Source: Dorea sp. AM10-31 (GTDB lineage: Bacteria; Bacillota; Clostridia; Lachnospirales; Lachnospiraceae). Taken from it: 64,000 bases of DNA. How positions within the stretch are numbered: the stretch's first letter is position 1; each line of letters begins with the position of its first letter. Shown here piece by piece: positions 53,152 to 61,068 of the stretch. The stretch spans positions 186,001 to 250,000 of the forward strand of contig NZ_QTUV01000001.1 of the NCBI RefSeq assembly GCF_003435815.1. The letters are read 5' to 3'. The position numbers and the translations under genes were made by a program. The notes under the pieces are model-generated. The model did not search any database, was not told the DNA's origin, and saw nothing but the letters and a program-made list of their open reading frames with translations.

Positions 53152-53967
53152 CTATAATAATGCCTTCTTGAACAGTTTTTTGTAAATATTGTAATCTTCT
53201 TCTTTGAATACATTAAAAACAACACGCTCCAGCTTCGAACCGGTCAGGAAACGGTCTGCTGTATCGACTGCGATCTCTGCTGCCAGTTTATTCGGAAAAT
53301 GGAATTCTCCGGTTGATATACAGCAAAATACAATATTTTTCAGTCCTTCTTTTTCTGCCAGTTTCAGACAGCTTACATAGCAGGATTTTAATTCTTCTTT
53401 CTGTTTTTCTGTTACCTTGAGTCCGACGATTGGTCCGACTGTATGGATGACATGCGCAGCCGGGAGATTGTAGCCCGGTGTGATCTTTGCTTTGCCGGTC
53501 GGCTCTTCGTGTCCCTGTTCTTCCATCAGCTCTGCACAGGCATTACGGAGCTGTATTCCTGCTGCCGAATGGATCGCATTATCTATGCAACCATGACATG
53601 GAACAAAACATCCGAGAAGCTGACTGTTTGCTGCATTAACGATTGCATCTGCCTGAAGTCTCGTAATATCACCGCGCCACAGGCTCATCCGATCTGCATT
53701 ACGCACCTGCCCGATTCCGAATTCTTCTGCCGCCGTCGGCAGTTCTTCGACCTTTACAAGGCCTTTTTCCTGTGCTTCTTCTGTAAGCAGTTCATCCTGT
53801 AATTCCATATAACCATTTAAAGCCGGTCCCGGGAAACGGACATTCATCAGACTTCTTAAGAGTCTGCGTTTTCCCGCAGAATCTACCGGTTCTGCAAGGG
53901 TATCGTAGCTTCTGTTTTCATTTTTTAAATATTGAATTAAACGGCTGACTTTTTCTTCCTTTGTCAT
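53152..53967 (-). CDS. Protein-ADP-ribose hydrolase, zinc-type macrodomain
   Basis: This macrodomain enzyme of about 271 residues removes ADP-ribose from proteins. The start at 53967 (MTKEEKVSRLI) is chosen because GGAGTG lies upstream; the frame extends further left inside the glycosylase gene without a site. An N-terminal helical part precedes the macrodomain: ADAIVNAANSQLLGCFVPCHGCIDNAIHSAAG (about 107-138), where the C-H-C set of the zinc macrodomain class is visible, HVIHTVGP, and CCISTGEFHFPNKLAAEIAV. This class often pairs with SirTM ADP-ribosyltransferases and LplA2, none of which is adjacent here. It overlaps the upstream glycosylase gene by 50 bases. Confidence 0.9.
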   Translation of the reverse strand: MTKEEKVSRLIQYLKNENRSYDTLAEPVDSAGKRRLLRSLMNVRFPGPALNGYMELQDELLTEEAQEKGLVKVEELPTAAEEFGIGQVRNADRMSLWRGDITRLQADAIVNAANSQLLGCFVPCHGCIDNAIHSAAGIQLRNACAELMEEQGHEEPTGKAKITPGYNLPAAHVIHTVGPIVGLKVTEKQKEELKSCYVSCLKLAEKEGLKNIVFCCISTGEFHFPNKLAAEIAVDTADRFLTGSKLERVVFNVFKEEDYNIYKKLFKKALL

Positions 53968-54484
53968 GAATATCACTCCATAAATATAGTCGTATCCCGG
54001 CGTATGCTTCATACAGCTGTTCATAGCTCGTCCTGCAGTTTGCCGGGCTGGTGGACGGAAGCTGTATGATTTCCATTCCTGTCTGCGCTTCACAATAGCG
54101 TCTGTATAACTGCGCTGCCTTTGTTCCGGTTGCATAAATCTGTTCGATTGGTGCATAATCCAGTATCCGGTGCATATCGTTTGGTGTCGGATTTTTTATA
54201 GAGGCATCATCCGCGCCATGGATCTCGCATCCTGCCAGCACATCCCATATGGCAATTCCGTGCTTCAACGCAAGTGCTTTCTTCTCTTCAATCGTCTCCG
54301 GCATCGGCTCTTTACATACATCCGCAATGACTTTCCAGAATCGATTGCGCGGATGTCCGTAATAAAATCCATTTTCCCGCGATTTTGGAGACGGCATCGT
54401 CCCAAGCATTAATATTTTTGAATGGCTGTCAAATACCGGTTCAAACGCATGTGTAATGTATTCCGTTTCTTTTTTTGCTGCCAT
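53918..54484 (-). CDS. DNA-deoxyinosine/uracil glycosylase family protein
   Basis: This UDG-fold protein of about 188 residues is of the small deoxyinosine/mismatch type that removes deaminated bases. The start MAAKKETEYITHAFEP at 54484 follows AAGGGG. Visible motifs are KILMLGTMPSPKSRENGFYYGHPRNRFWKV (about 24-53), where the G-x-x-P-S motif aligns with the catalytic loop, IAIWDVLAGCEIHGADDASI, and LPSTSPANCRTSYEQL (the S-P-A-N loop near the C-terminus). The last 20 residues extend past the usual end and overlap the macrodomain start by 50 bases; a lost stop is possible. Confidence 0.88.
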   Translation of the reverse strand: MAAKKETEYITHAFEPVFDSHSKILMLGTMPSPKSRENGFYYGHPRNRFWKVIADVCKEPMPETIEEKKALALKHGIAIWDVLAGCEIHGADDASIKNPTPNDMHRILDYAPIEQIYATGTKAAQLYRRYCEAQTGMEIIQLPSTSPANCRTSYEQLYEAYAGIRLYLWSDIHDKGRKSQPFNSIFKK

Positions 54485-54549
54485 GATTGCTTCCCCTTTC
54501 GTACATTTACCACGGGGTCTTATCTTTTTTCTGCTAAAGCCCGGCTTTA

Positions 54550-55077
54550 TTACCACCGATTTCTTATCTTATTCCACAAGCTGCCCTGTACATATTCATA
54601 AGCTCTGTCATACAGGAAAAACGCAATCTGTCCTGCTGCCACAACACCCGCAAACATCCATACCGGAAGCGTTCTTGCAAATAATAATTTCTGAAAAAAC
54701 CAGATCCCCGGAAGATACATAACATTAAATACCAGATACTTGACAATCCAGAAAGCCACTGACTGTCTGCGTATATTTTCTTTTTTGCGGATTTTGAAAT
54801 ATGCCCACTCGTTAAATAAAATGTACAATCCCATTGCCGCGTAAGTAAGGATGTAAAATTTATTCGGTGTCACCAAAAAGCCAAGAATGAGTGCGCCCAC
54901 ATAAAATGCCAAACTCATCTTCGCTCCTGCCTCCCGATATACAATTCCAACAAAATACGATGCCCCGGCAAGAAGGAACAGCGTATTGCTTTCTATGATA
55001 TTGCCCAGATACAGGCACACAATGGTCACTGCAAGCATCAGGCCTGCAAACGCCAGTTTCCGCGTTCTTACATGCAT
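54550..55077 (-). CDS. Predicted membrane protein of the J-domain operon
   Basis: This protein of about 175 residues has five to six hydrophobic helices (for example [52 protein letters not shown]) with short loops and a basic tail. I do not recognise a named family. The start at 55077 (MHVRTRKL) is taken because GGGAGG lies upstream in the end of the J-domain gene; the two overlap by 10 bases, so they are probably translationally coupled. Its company of a J-domain protein and DUF5685 suggests a shared envelope or membrane-protein task. Confidence 0.7.
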   Translation of the reverse strand: MHVRTRKLAFAGLMLAVTIVCLYLGNIIESNTLFLLAGASYFVGIVYREAGAKMSLAFYVGALILGFLVTPNKFYILTYAAMGLYILFNEWAYFKIRKKENIRRQSVAFWIVKYLVFNVMYLPGIWFFQKLLFARTLPVWMFAGVVAAGQIAFFLYDRAYEYVQGSLWNKIRNRW

Positions 55078-55733
55078 GTGCAAAGATCGCCTCCCATACA
55101 TTCACACATAGTATCCGCAAGCCAGAGATCACAGCAAAAATTTCCGGTACTGCAAGTCCCCGCAGAGCCATAACCGCCACCGTACGGATTTGACTGATAC
55201 TGTCTGCCGGCATAGCTTAACTGGTTCATAAGCTGACGATACTGTAAATTATTTGGTTCCATATTTACTGCTTTTGCTGCATGCTCCTGCGCAAGGACAT
55301 TGTTTCCCATACCCGCATTCGCTGCCGCACTCAAATAATACCATTCTGCATTTCGATCTTCCATACGGTTCAGCAGGTTCAGTGCCTCCTGATAACGACG
55401 ATTATTGATAAAATTATAAACTGCCTGACGCTCTACATTAGTCGTACTGCCCGCACCGCCATAGCCACTATTTCCATAGCTACCGCTTCCTGTAGTATAA
55501 CTTCCGGCATTCCCATATCCGTAATGATAACCACCACCATTTTCACGTTCTTTTACAATCGTGTCATACGCTTCCTGCACTTCTTTGAATTTCTCTTCTG
55601 CAAGATCCTTGAGCGGATTGTCTACATTCGCATCTGGATGGTACTTTCTTGAAAGTTCTCTGTATGCTTTTTTTATTTCGTCATCCGTGGCTTCCGGTGA
55701 TACACCAAGTACGTCATATGGATTTTTGTTCAT
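55068..55733 (-). CDS. J-domain (DnaJ-like) protein with Gly/Tyr-rich linker
   Basis: This 221-residue protein has an N-terminal J-domain ([37 protein letters not shown], His-Pro-Asp at about 33-35). A Gly/Tyr/Ser-rich linker follows (about 75-105), then a helical TPR-like stretch ([33 protein letters not shown]) and a short Cys-rich end ([11 protein letters not shown]). It lacks the zinc fingers of DnaJ, so it is a specialised DnaK (Hsp70) co-chaperone. The end resembles proteins that sit beside DUF5685 in Clostridia, by recall. AAAATGAAC starts it 11 bases after the DUF5685 stop. Confidence 0.88.
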   Translation of the reverse strand: MNKNPYDVLGVSPEATDDEIKKAYRELSRKYHPDANVDNPLKDLAEEKFKEVQEAYDTIVKERENGGGYHYGYGNAGSYTTGSGSYGNSGYGGAGSTTNVERQAVYNFINNRRYQEALNLLNRMEDRNAEWYYLSAAANAGMGNNVLAQEHAAKAVNMEPNNLQYRQLMNQLSYAGRQYQSNPYGGGYGSAGTCSTGNFCCDLWLADTMCECMGGDLCTCM

Positions 55734-55744
55734 TTTCTAACCTC

Positions 55745-56602
55745 TTATTCTTTCCTGTCTTGTTGCTCTTCTGTTGTCTTCTTTTCTTTTTGCTCCTGAA
55801 GCTTTCTGTAACGCTTCCACACTCCATCATATAATATATTCCGTAAAATGTCTATGTCTACAAGCAGCGGGAGCTGTTCAAATGCCGCACTTGCTTCACC
55901 GAGCATCATGCAAAGCATATTCCGGCAGCGTTCTTCATAATCCGGCTCCCTGCAGATATTTTTCAGTGGATTATAGCTGCCTTCTTTCAAATCATTATCC
56001 AGATCGTCATAAGCATCCATAATATAAATATATTTACCAAGGTAAAATCCCATGCATCTTAATTTTTCTGCCCAGTGATCTTCTCTATAGATAAAGATTT
56101 CTGCCATAAGCCTGCCAAAACATCCGGCCGGCTCATCAATCATTGTCGATCCGTTCTTCTCATAAATGCTTAAGTTCTGCAGTTCTTCTCTGATCACCCG
56201 GCACTGCCTTGGATATTTTTGAATTGCCTTTTGCACACGACGTTTTAATGCCTTGCTTCCGATCAACGCAGAAGCTTTGTGCTCATCCTCCCAGTCATCA
56301 ACCAGGTGATAATATGCCAGGATCAGATTCATATCTGCTGCATATTCAGTAAATTCATTATTTAAAAATAATTGTTTTTTAAATGGATGAACCTTGCATC
56401 TGCCTCTGGTTACATCCGGCTCTTTCTCATACAAAGAAGTCAGTATAATGATCAAAAATGTCATATCGTAGGTCAGCGTAAGCTGTCCGAGATGCCCATA
56501 ATTTCTCTTCAATTGCTGACAGAGTCCGCAGTAATACCCTTTATATTTATGAAATTCTTTTACTTTCAGCTCTGGTTCGTAAGCCGTTACATATCCAAAC
56601 AT
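55745..56602 (-). CDS. DUF5685 protein with two Asp-rich motifs
   Basis: This 285-residue helical protein starts MFGYVTAYEPELKVKEFHKYKGYYCGLCQQLKR. It has a Cys pair near residue 25-28 and HPF further in, which may bind metal. It contains YYHLVDDWEDEHKA (about 97-110) and IYIMDAYDDLDNDLKEGSYNP (about 192-212), two Asp-rich patches separated by about 95 residues in an all-alpha frame. The spacing recalls the DxxxD motifs of isoprenoid synthases, but no function is established. It heads an operon with a J-domain protein and a membrane protein, so a chaperone or envelope role is equally possible. Confidence 0.82.
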   Translation of the reverse strand: MFGYVTAYEPELKVKEFHKYKGYYCGLCQQLKRNYGHLGQLTLTYDMTFLIIILTSLYEKEPDVTRGRCKVHPFKKQLFLNNEFTEYAADMNLILAYYHLVDDWEDEHKASALIGSKALKRRVQKAIQKYPRQCRVIREELQNLSIYEKNGSTMIDEPAGCFGRLMAEIFIYREDHWAEKLRCMGFYLGKYIYIMDAYDDLDNDLKEGSYNPLKNICREPDYEERCRNMLCMMLGEASAAFEQLPLLVDIDILRNILYDGVWKRYRKLQEQKEKKTTEEQQDRKE

Positions 56603-56667
56603 TTCTTTTCTCCTGTTTATGTTGACTGGTATTATAACAGATTTTGTGGAAAGTGACTATATTTTTA

Positions 56668-56696
56668 TTGTGAAAGTTTTATGTTCATGGTATAAT
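56668..56696 (+). promoter_or_regulatory. Promoter of the hydE operon
   Basis: TTGTGA, a 17-base spacer and a perfect TATAAT lie about 160 bases before hydE, leaving a leader of about 150 nt. Confidence 0.75.
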
Positions 56697-56704
56697 CACA
56701 ATAC

Positions 56705-56845
56705 ATTCGTACTAATTGCAAAGGAGTAACCCTGCGCAAAAAGGCGTTCAGAACGTAAGTGCATTTTCAATGCCGTTTAAAGAAAGGAGTCTTGTAACCC
56801 CTTTTTAAGCTAACTCTACCTGACGCCATGTGCGTCAGGTTTTTT
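56705..56845 (+). promoter_or_regulatory. Structured leader of hydE with an early terminator
   Basis: The leader holds a hairpin (AACG/CGTT with GCATT/AATGC, about 56752-56777), a second stem (AAAGG/CCTTT, about 56780-56805) and a terminator (56819-56845). Such a layout suggests attenuation or a riboswitch, but I could match it to no known aptamer class. Confidence 0.5.
56819..56845 (+). terminator. Terminator ahead of hydE
   Basis: CCTGACGC pairs with GCGTCAGG (5-base loop) and is followed by TTTTTT, ending 11 bases before the hydE start. It must be bypassed for expression. Confidence 0.9.
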
Positions 56846-56856
56846 AGTGTAAAATT

Positions 56857-57906
56857 ATGAAACATTTGAAAATGCTGATCGACAAACTGAAAAAAGAACA
56901 GGCGCTTACGAAAGAGGAATGGGTAGAACTGATTGAGGGGCGAAATGCCGAACTTGCCGAATATCTCTTTGCACTTGCCCGCGAAGAACGGCATCTCTAT
57001 TACGAGCACGACGTATACGTCCGGGGACTGATCGAATTTACCAATTATTGCAAAAACGACTGCCTTTACTGCGGTATACGAAAGAGTAATTCTAACGCAA
57101 AACGGTACCGTTTAAGCGAGGAGGACATTCTCTCCTGCTGCGGGACCGGTTATGAGCTTGGTTTCCGCACCTTTGTCCTGCAGGGCGGTGAGGATGGATT
57201 TTACACAGATGAGAAGCTCGTACACATCATTTCACGAATCAAGGAATTATACCCTGACTGCGCACTGACGCTTTCCATCGGTGAAAAATCCCGTGAAAGC
57301 TATCAGGCTTATTATGACGCAGGTGCTGACCGCTACCTGCTCCGTCACGAGACTGCAAATGCCGCTCATTATGCGAAGCTGCATCCTGCTTCGCTAAGTG
57401 CCGCGAACCGTCAGCAATGTCTGTGGGATTTAAAAGACATTGGTTATCAGGTGGGAACCGGTTTTATGGTCGGTTCACCGTATCAGACAGCGGAACATCT
57501 GGCTGAGGATCTTCTATTTATTAAGAAGCTGAATCCACATATGATCGGCATCGGACCATTTATTCCACACCACGATACGCCATTTGCCGATGAAAAAGCC
57601 GGAACGCTAGAACTGACACTTTTTATGCTGGGACTTTTGAGACTGATGCTCCCGAAAGTGTTGCTTCCTGCCACAACAGCGCTTGGCACGATCCATCCGA
57701 AGGGACGGGAACTGGGGATCCAGGCAGGCGCCAATGTCGTAATGCCAAATCTGTCGCCGGTGAGTGTCCGCAAGGATTATTCACTGTACGATAACAAAAT
57801 CTGTACCGGAGATGAAGCCGCGGAATGTCGTTTCTGTCTGGAACGTCGCATGCAATCTATCGGTTACAATATTGTCACTTCGAGAGGTGACTCGTTGAAC
57901 ATTTAA
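56857..57906 (+). CDS. hydE: [FeFe]-hydrogenase H-cluster radical SAM maturase HydE
   Basis: HydE helps make the bridging dithiomethylamine/diiron precursor of the H-cluster. The 349-residue radical SAM TIM barrel has the cluster motif FTNYCKNDCLYCGIRKSN (C-x3-C-x2-C, about 62-79), LQGGEDGFYTDEKL, SIGEKSRESYQAYYDAG, RHETANAAHY, and MVGSPYQTAEHLAEDL. No clear ribosome site lies before the ATG because the terminator occupies that position, which supports regulation through the leader. HydG follows by 26 bases. The hydrogenase itself is not in the window. Confidence 0.96.
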   Translation: MKHLKMLIDKLKKEQALTKEEWVELIEGRNAELAEYLFALAREERHLYYEHDVYVRGLIEFTNYCKNDCLYCGIRKSNSNAKRYRLSEEDILSCCGTGYELGFRTFVLQGGEDGFYTDEKLVHIISRIKELYPDCALTLSIGEKSRESYQAYYDAGADRYLLRHETANAAHYAKLHPASLSAANRQQCLWDLKDIGYQVGTGFMVGSPYQTAEHLAEDLLFIKKLNPHMIGIGPFIPHHDTPFADEKAGTLELTLFMLGLLRLMLPKVLLPATTALGTIHPKGRELGIQAGANVVMPNLSPVSVRKDYSLYDNKICTGDEAAECRFCLERRMQSIGYNIVTSRGDSLNI

Positions 57907-57932
57907 CAACTTATTTTATGGAGGAACATATC

Positions 57933-59354
57933 ATGTATGATGTAAATTCAAAATGCGCGGATGATTTTATCAACCACGAGGAAATCTTAGAAACACTTGC
58001 TTATGCAGATGAAAACAAAAACAATAAAGAACTGATTGAATCATTGATCAAAAAAGCTTCTTTAAGAAAGGGCTTATCTCACAAAGAAGCTTCTGTTCTG
58101 TTAGCCTGTCAGGATGACGAGCTGAATGAGAAAATCTTCCGGCTCGCCGAACAGATCAAAAAAGATTTTTACGGAAACCGTATTGTACTTTTTGCACCGC
58201 TATATTTATCCAACTACTGTATCAACGGCTGTACTTACTGTCCGTACCATATGAAAAACAAGCACATTGCCAGAAAGCAGTTAACACAGGAAGAAATTCG
58301 CAGAGAGGTTATCGCACTGCAGGATATGGGGCACAAACGTTTGGCACTGGAAGCGGGTGAAGATCCTGTGCACAATACAATGGATTATTATCTGGAATCC
58401 ATCAAAACGATTTACGATATCAAGCATAAAAACGGTGCAATCCGCCGTGTCAATATTAATATTGCCGCAACGACAGTCGATAACTACCGTCTGTTAAAAG
58501 AAGCCGGAATCGGCACTTACATTCTTTTCCAGGAGACTTATCACAAAGAAAGTTATCTGCAGTTACATCCGACAGGACCGAAACACGATTACAACTATCA
58601 TACAGAAGCTATGGATCGTGCCATGGAAGGCGGTGTAGATGATGTTGGTATCGGTGTGCTCTTCGGACTGGATAAATACCGCTATGAATTTGCCGGACTT
58701 CTGATGCATGCAGAACATCTGGAAGCTGCATTCGGCGTTGGTCCGCACACGATCAGCGTGCCGCGACTGCGTGATGCAGATGATATTGATTCCAGCTCAT
58801 TTACAAATGGAATCGATGATGATACATTTGCAAAAATTGTTGCATGTATCCGTATCTCGGTTCCATACACAGGCATGATCATTTCCACACGTGAAGGAAT
58901 GAACACCCGTGAACGTGTTCTTCACCTTGGTATTTCCCAGATCAGTGGTGGTTCCAAGACCAGCGTTGGTGGATATTGTGAACCGGAACCGGAAGATGCA
59001 AAATCCGAGCAGTTTGATGTCGTTGACAACCGTACGCTGGACGAAGTCGTACAGTGGCTGATGCAGATGGATTATATCCCAAGTTTCTGCACTGCCTGTT
59101 ACCGCGCCGGAAGAACCGGTGACCGCTTCATGTCTCTGTGTAAGAGTGGACAGATCCAGAACTGCTGCCACCCGAATGCACTTATGACACTGGAAGAGTA
59201 CTTAATGGACTACGCTTCGCCGGCAACGAAAGCGATCGGTGACAAGCTGATCGATAAGGAAGTGCTGAATGTTCCGAATGAGCAGGTACGCAAGACGGTA
59301 CTGGAGAATTTAAAACTTATCCGCGAAGATAACCGCCGCGATTTTAGATTCTAA
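57933..59354 (+). CDS. hydG: [FeFe]-hydrogenase H-cluster radical SAM maturase HydG
   Basis: HydG cleaves tyrosine to give CO and cyanide bound to iron for the H-cluster. The start MYDVNSKCADDFINHEE at 57933 is preferred because GGAGG is 8 bases upstream; the ATG at 57918 is too close to any site. At about 473 residues it is full length. The radical SAM cluster is at NYCINGCTYCPYHMKN (about 91-106) and the second cluster region is FCTACYRAGRTGDRFM then QNCCHPNA near the C-terminus. A strong terminator follows the stop, splitting hydEG from hydF. Confidence 0.96.
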   Translation: MYDVNSKCADDFINHEEILETLAYADENKNNKELIESLIKKASLRKGLSHKEASVLLACQDDELNEKIFRLAEQIKKDFYGNRIVLFAPLYLSNYCINGCTYCPYHMKNKHIARKQLTQEEIRREVIALQDMGHKRLALEAGEDPVHNTMDYYLESIKTIYDIKHKNGAIRRVNINIAATTVDNYRLLKEAGIGTYILFQETYHKESYLQLHPTGPKHDYNYHTEAMDRAMEGGVDDVGIGVLFGLDKYRYEFAGLLMHAEHLEAAFGVGPHTISVPRLRDADDIDSSSFTNGIDDDTFAKIVACIRISVPYTGMIISTREGMNTRERVLHLGISQISGGSKTSVGGYCEPEPEDAKSEQFDVVDNRTLDEVVQWLMQMDYIPSFCTACYRAGRTGDRFMSLCKSGQIQNCCHPNALMTLEEYLMDYASPATKAIGDKLIDKEVLNVPNEQVRKTVLENLKLIREDNRRDFRF

Positions 59355-59399
59355 AAAAGGGGACGGGGCTTTTCTAGAAAATCCCCGTCCCCTTTTTTT
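59353..59399 (+). terminator. Strong GC-rich terminator between hydG and hydF
   Basis: GGGGACGGGG pairs perfectly with CCCCGTCCCC, and an inner CTTTT/AAAAT pair extends the stem; A-run and T-run flank it, so it can work on either strand. Confidence 0.92.
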
Positions 59400-59408
59400 A
59401 CCTTTTGT

Positions 59409-59441
59409 TTATCCACAACTCTTCCACACAATTTATCCACA
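59409..59441 (+). promoter_or_regulatory. Two perfect DnaA boxes upstream of hydF
   Basis: TTATCCACA occurs at 59409-59417 and 59433-59441, with a weaker TTCCACACA between. The 24-base spacing is about two helical turns. They sit 16-48 bases before the hydF start. Confidence 0.6.
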
Positions 59442-59457
59442 GAAGGAGGATTTCTTT

Positions 59458-60738
59458 ATGAGTATGAACAATACACCTTCCGCAGAGCGTGTACACATCG
59501 GGATATTCGGACGCAGGAATGCCGGGAAATCCAGTGTGATCAATGCCATGACCGGGCAGGATCTGGCGATTGTATCAGATGTAAAGGGAACGACCACTGA
59601 TCCGGTTTTAAAGGCGATGGAGCTTCTTCCGCTTGGTCCGGTTGTCATGATTGACACACCGGGGCTTGATGACGAGGGCGAACTTGGAGCGCTCCGTGTG
59701 CAGAAGGCTTATCAGATATTGAATAAAACAGATATTGCTGTTCTTGTTATGGATGCCACTCTTGGTATGACACCGGAAGATGAGGCTATCTTAAAACGAA
59801 TCCAGGCGAAAGAGATTCCATTTCTGCTTGTGTTTAATAAGACGGATCTGCTTACCAGTGATACGCAAATCCAAAATACAGACGGTTACAGAGTCACTTC
59901 CGCACCAAATACTTCCATAACAGCACTTCGAAGACAAACTGCTGAAAAATACGGTATCCAGGAAGATCTGATTTTTTTTGTCAGTGCCTCTGATATGGAT
60001 CACATTTATGAGTTAAAAGAGAAGATTGCTTCCCTTGCCCCGTCCGATGACAATGACCGCCGGATCGTAGCAGATCTGATCCACCCCGGAGATTTTATTG
60101 TGCTTGTCGTTCCGATCGATAAGGCCGCGCCAAAAGGCAGGCTGATTCTCCCACAGCAACAGACAATCCGGGATATTTTAGACTGTGGTGCTACGGCGAT
60201 TGTCACAAGGGATTCCGAACTGGAAGAAACCCTAAAAAAACTCGGGACAAAGCCTTCGCTTGTCATCACTGACAGCCAGGCATTTGCAAAAGTCTCCAAG
60301 CTGACACCTGCCGATATACCGCTTACTTCTTTTTCAATCTTATTTGCAAGATATAAAGGAAATCTGGATACGGTTGTACGCGGTGCCAGTGCACTTGATA
60401 AACTTTCAGCCGGTGACCGTATCCTCATCTGTGAGGGCTGTACACACCACCGTCAGTGTGAAGATATCGGAACGGTAAAGCTTCCGAACTGGATTCGTGA
60501 ATACACGGGGGAAAATGTGGAATTTGATTTCAAGAGCGGAACAGAATTTCCACCGGATGTGGATAAGTATCAATTAATTATCCACTGTGGTGGATGCACA
60601 CTGAATGAGCGTGAAATGAAATACCGTCTGAAATGTGCAGAAGATGCCGGTGTACCGATCACAAACTACGGAACTGCAATTGCATATATGAAAGGAATTC
60701 TGAAGCGGAGTACGGCGATATTTTCTGAAAATATGTAG
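59458..60738 (+). CDS. hydF: [FeFe]-hydrogenase maturation GTPase HydF
   Basis: HydF is the scaffold GTPase that assembles the diiron precursor and delivers it to HydA. The 426-residue protein has the G domain: GRRNAGKSSVINAM (P-loop, about 18-31), TDPVLK, DTPGLDDEGELGALR, NKTDLL and FFVSASD. A dimerisation domain follows, then the C-terminal cluster ligands CTHHRQC (about 330) and HCGGCTLNEREM (about 379-390). GGAGG is 8 bases before the ATG. It is separated from hydEG by a terminator and carries two DnaA boxes at its front. Confidence 0.96.
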   Translation: MSMNNTPSAERVHIGIFGRRNAGKSSVINAMTGQDLAIVSDVKGTTTDPVLKAMELLPLGPVVMIDTPGLDDEGELGALRVQKAYQILNKTDIAVLVMDATLGMTPEDEAILKRIQAKEIPFLLVFNKTDLLTSDTQIQNTDGYRVTSAPNTSITALRRQTAEKYGIQEDLIFFVSASDMDHIYELKEKIASLAPSDDNDRRIVADLIHPGDFIVLVVPIDKAAPKGRLILPQQQTIRDILDCGATAIVTRDSELEETLKKLGTKPSLVITDSQAFAKVSKLTPADIPLTSFSILFARYKGNLDTVVRGASALDKLSAGDRILICEGCTHHRQCEDIGTVKLPNWIREYTGENVEFDFKSGTEFPPDVDKYQLIIHCGGCTLNEREMKYRLKCAEDAGVPITNYGTAIAYMKGILKRSTAIFSENM

Positions 60739-60856
60739 TTCACATGATATAAAAAATAATATTTTCGAAACCGTATGAACTATATTAATACGTAATTTTC
60801 AAATTCCTCAGCATACTACCAACGGTTATATAGGTTATATTAATAATGCATACTAC

Positions 60857-60922
60857 AAGAGCCTGAACTTTCTTAAGCTATTTCCATTATTTTATGGATT
60901 ATCACTTTGAAGTCAGGCTCTT
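60857..60922 (+). terminator. Hairpin terminator after hydF
   Basis: AAGAGCCTGA pairs with TCAGGCTCTT across a long AT-rich loop, followed by ATTCCTTTT. The rest of 60739-61032 shows no gene. Confidence 0.6.
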
Positions 60923-60959
60923 ATTCCTTTTCTCAGTCCATTCCTTAATCCGAGAATCT

Positions 60960-61068
60960 CTATTCACTTATTACCTGCAGCAATCTTTCCCATTGCCAAT
61001 ACTTACATATATTGGATGTGCAAAAAACCTATCTACTTATTACTTGCTGCAATCTTCACTTTGCTCCA
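60960..61068. repeat. Diverged duplication of the end of potCD
   Basis: The last codons of potCD (minus strand, ending KIAASNK) are partly repeated about 70 bases downstream (AAAGATTGCTGCAGG... TAATAAG). The two units match at roughly three quarters of positions by eye. Confidence 0.5.

Noticed and set aside
56705..56845. T-box leader or known riboswitch before hydE
   Set aside because: No T-box sequence (GGGTGGNACCGCG) and no TPP, SAM, cobalamin, purine, fluoride, Mn or THF signature was found; kept only as an unclassified leader.
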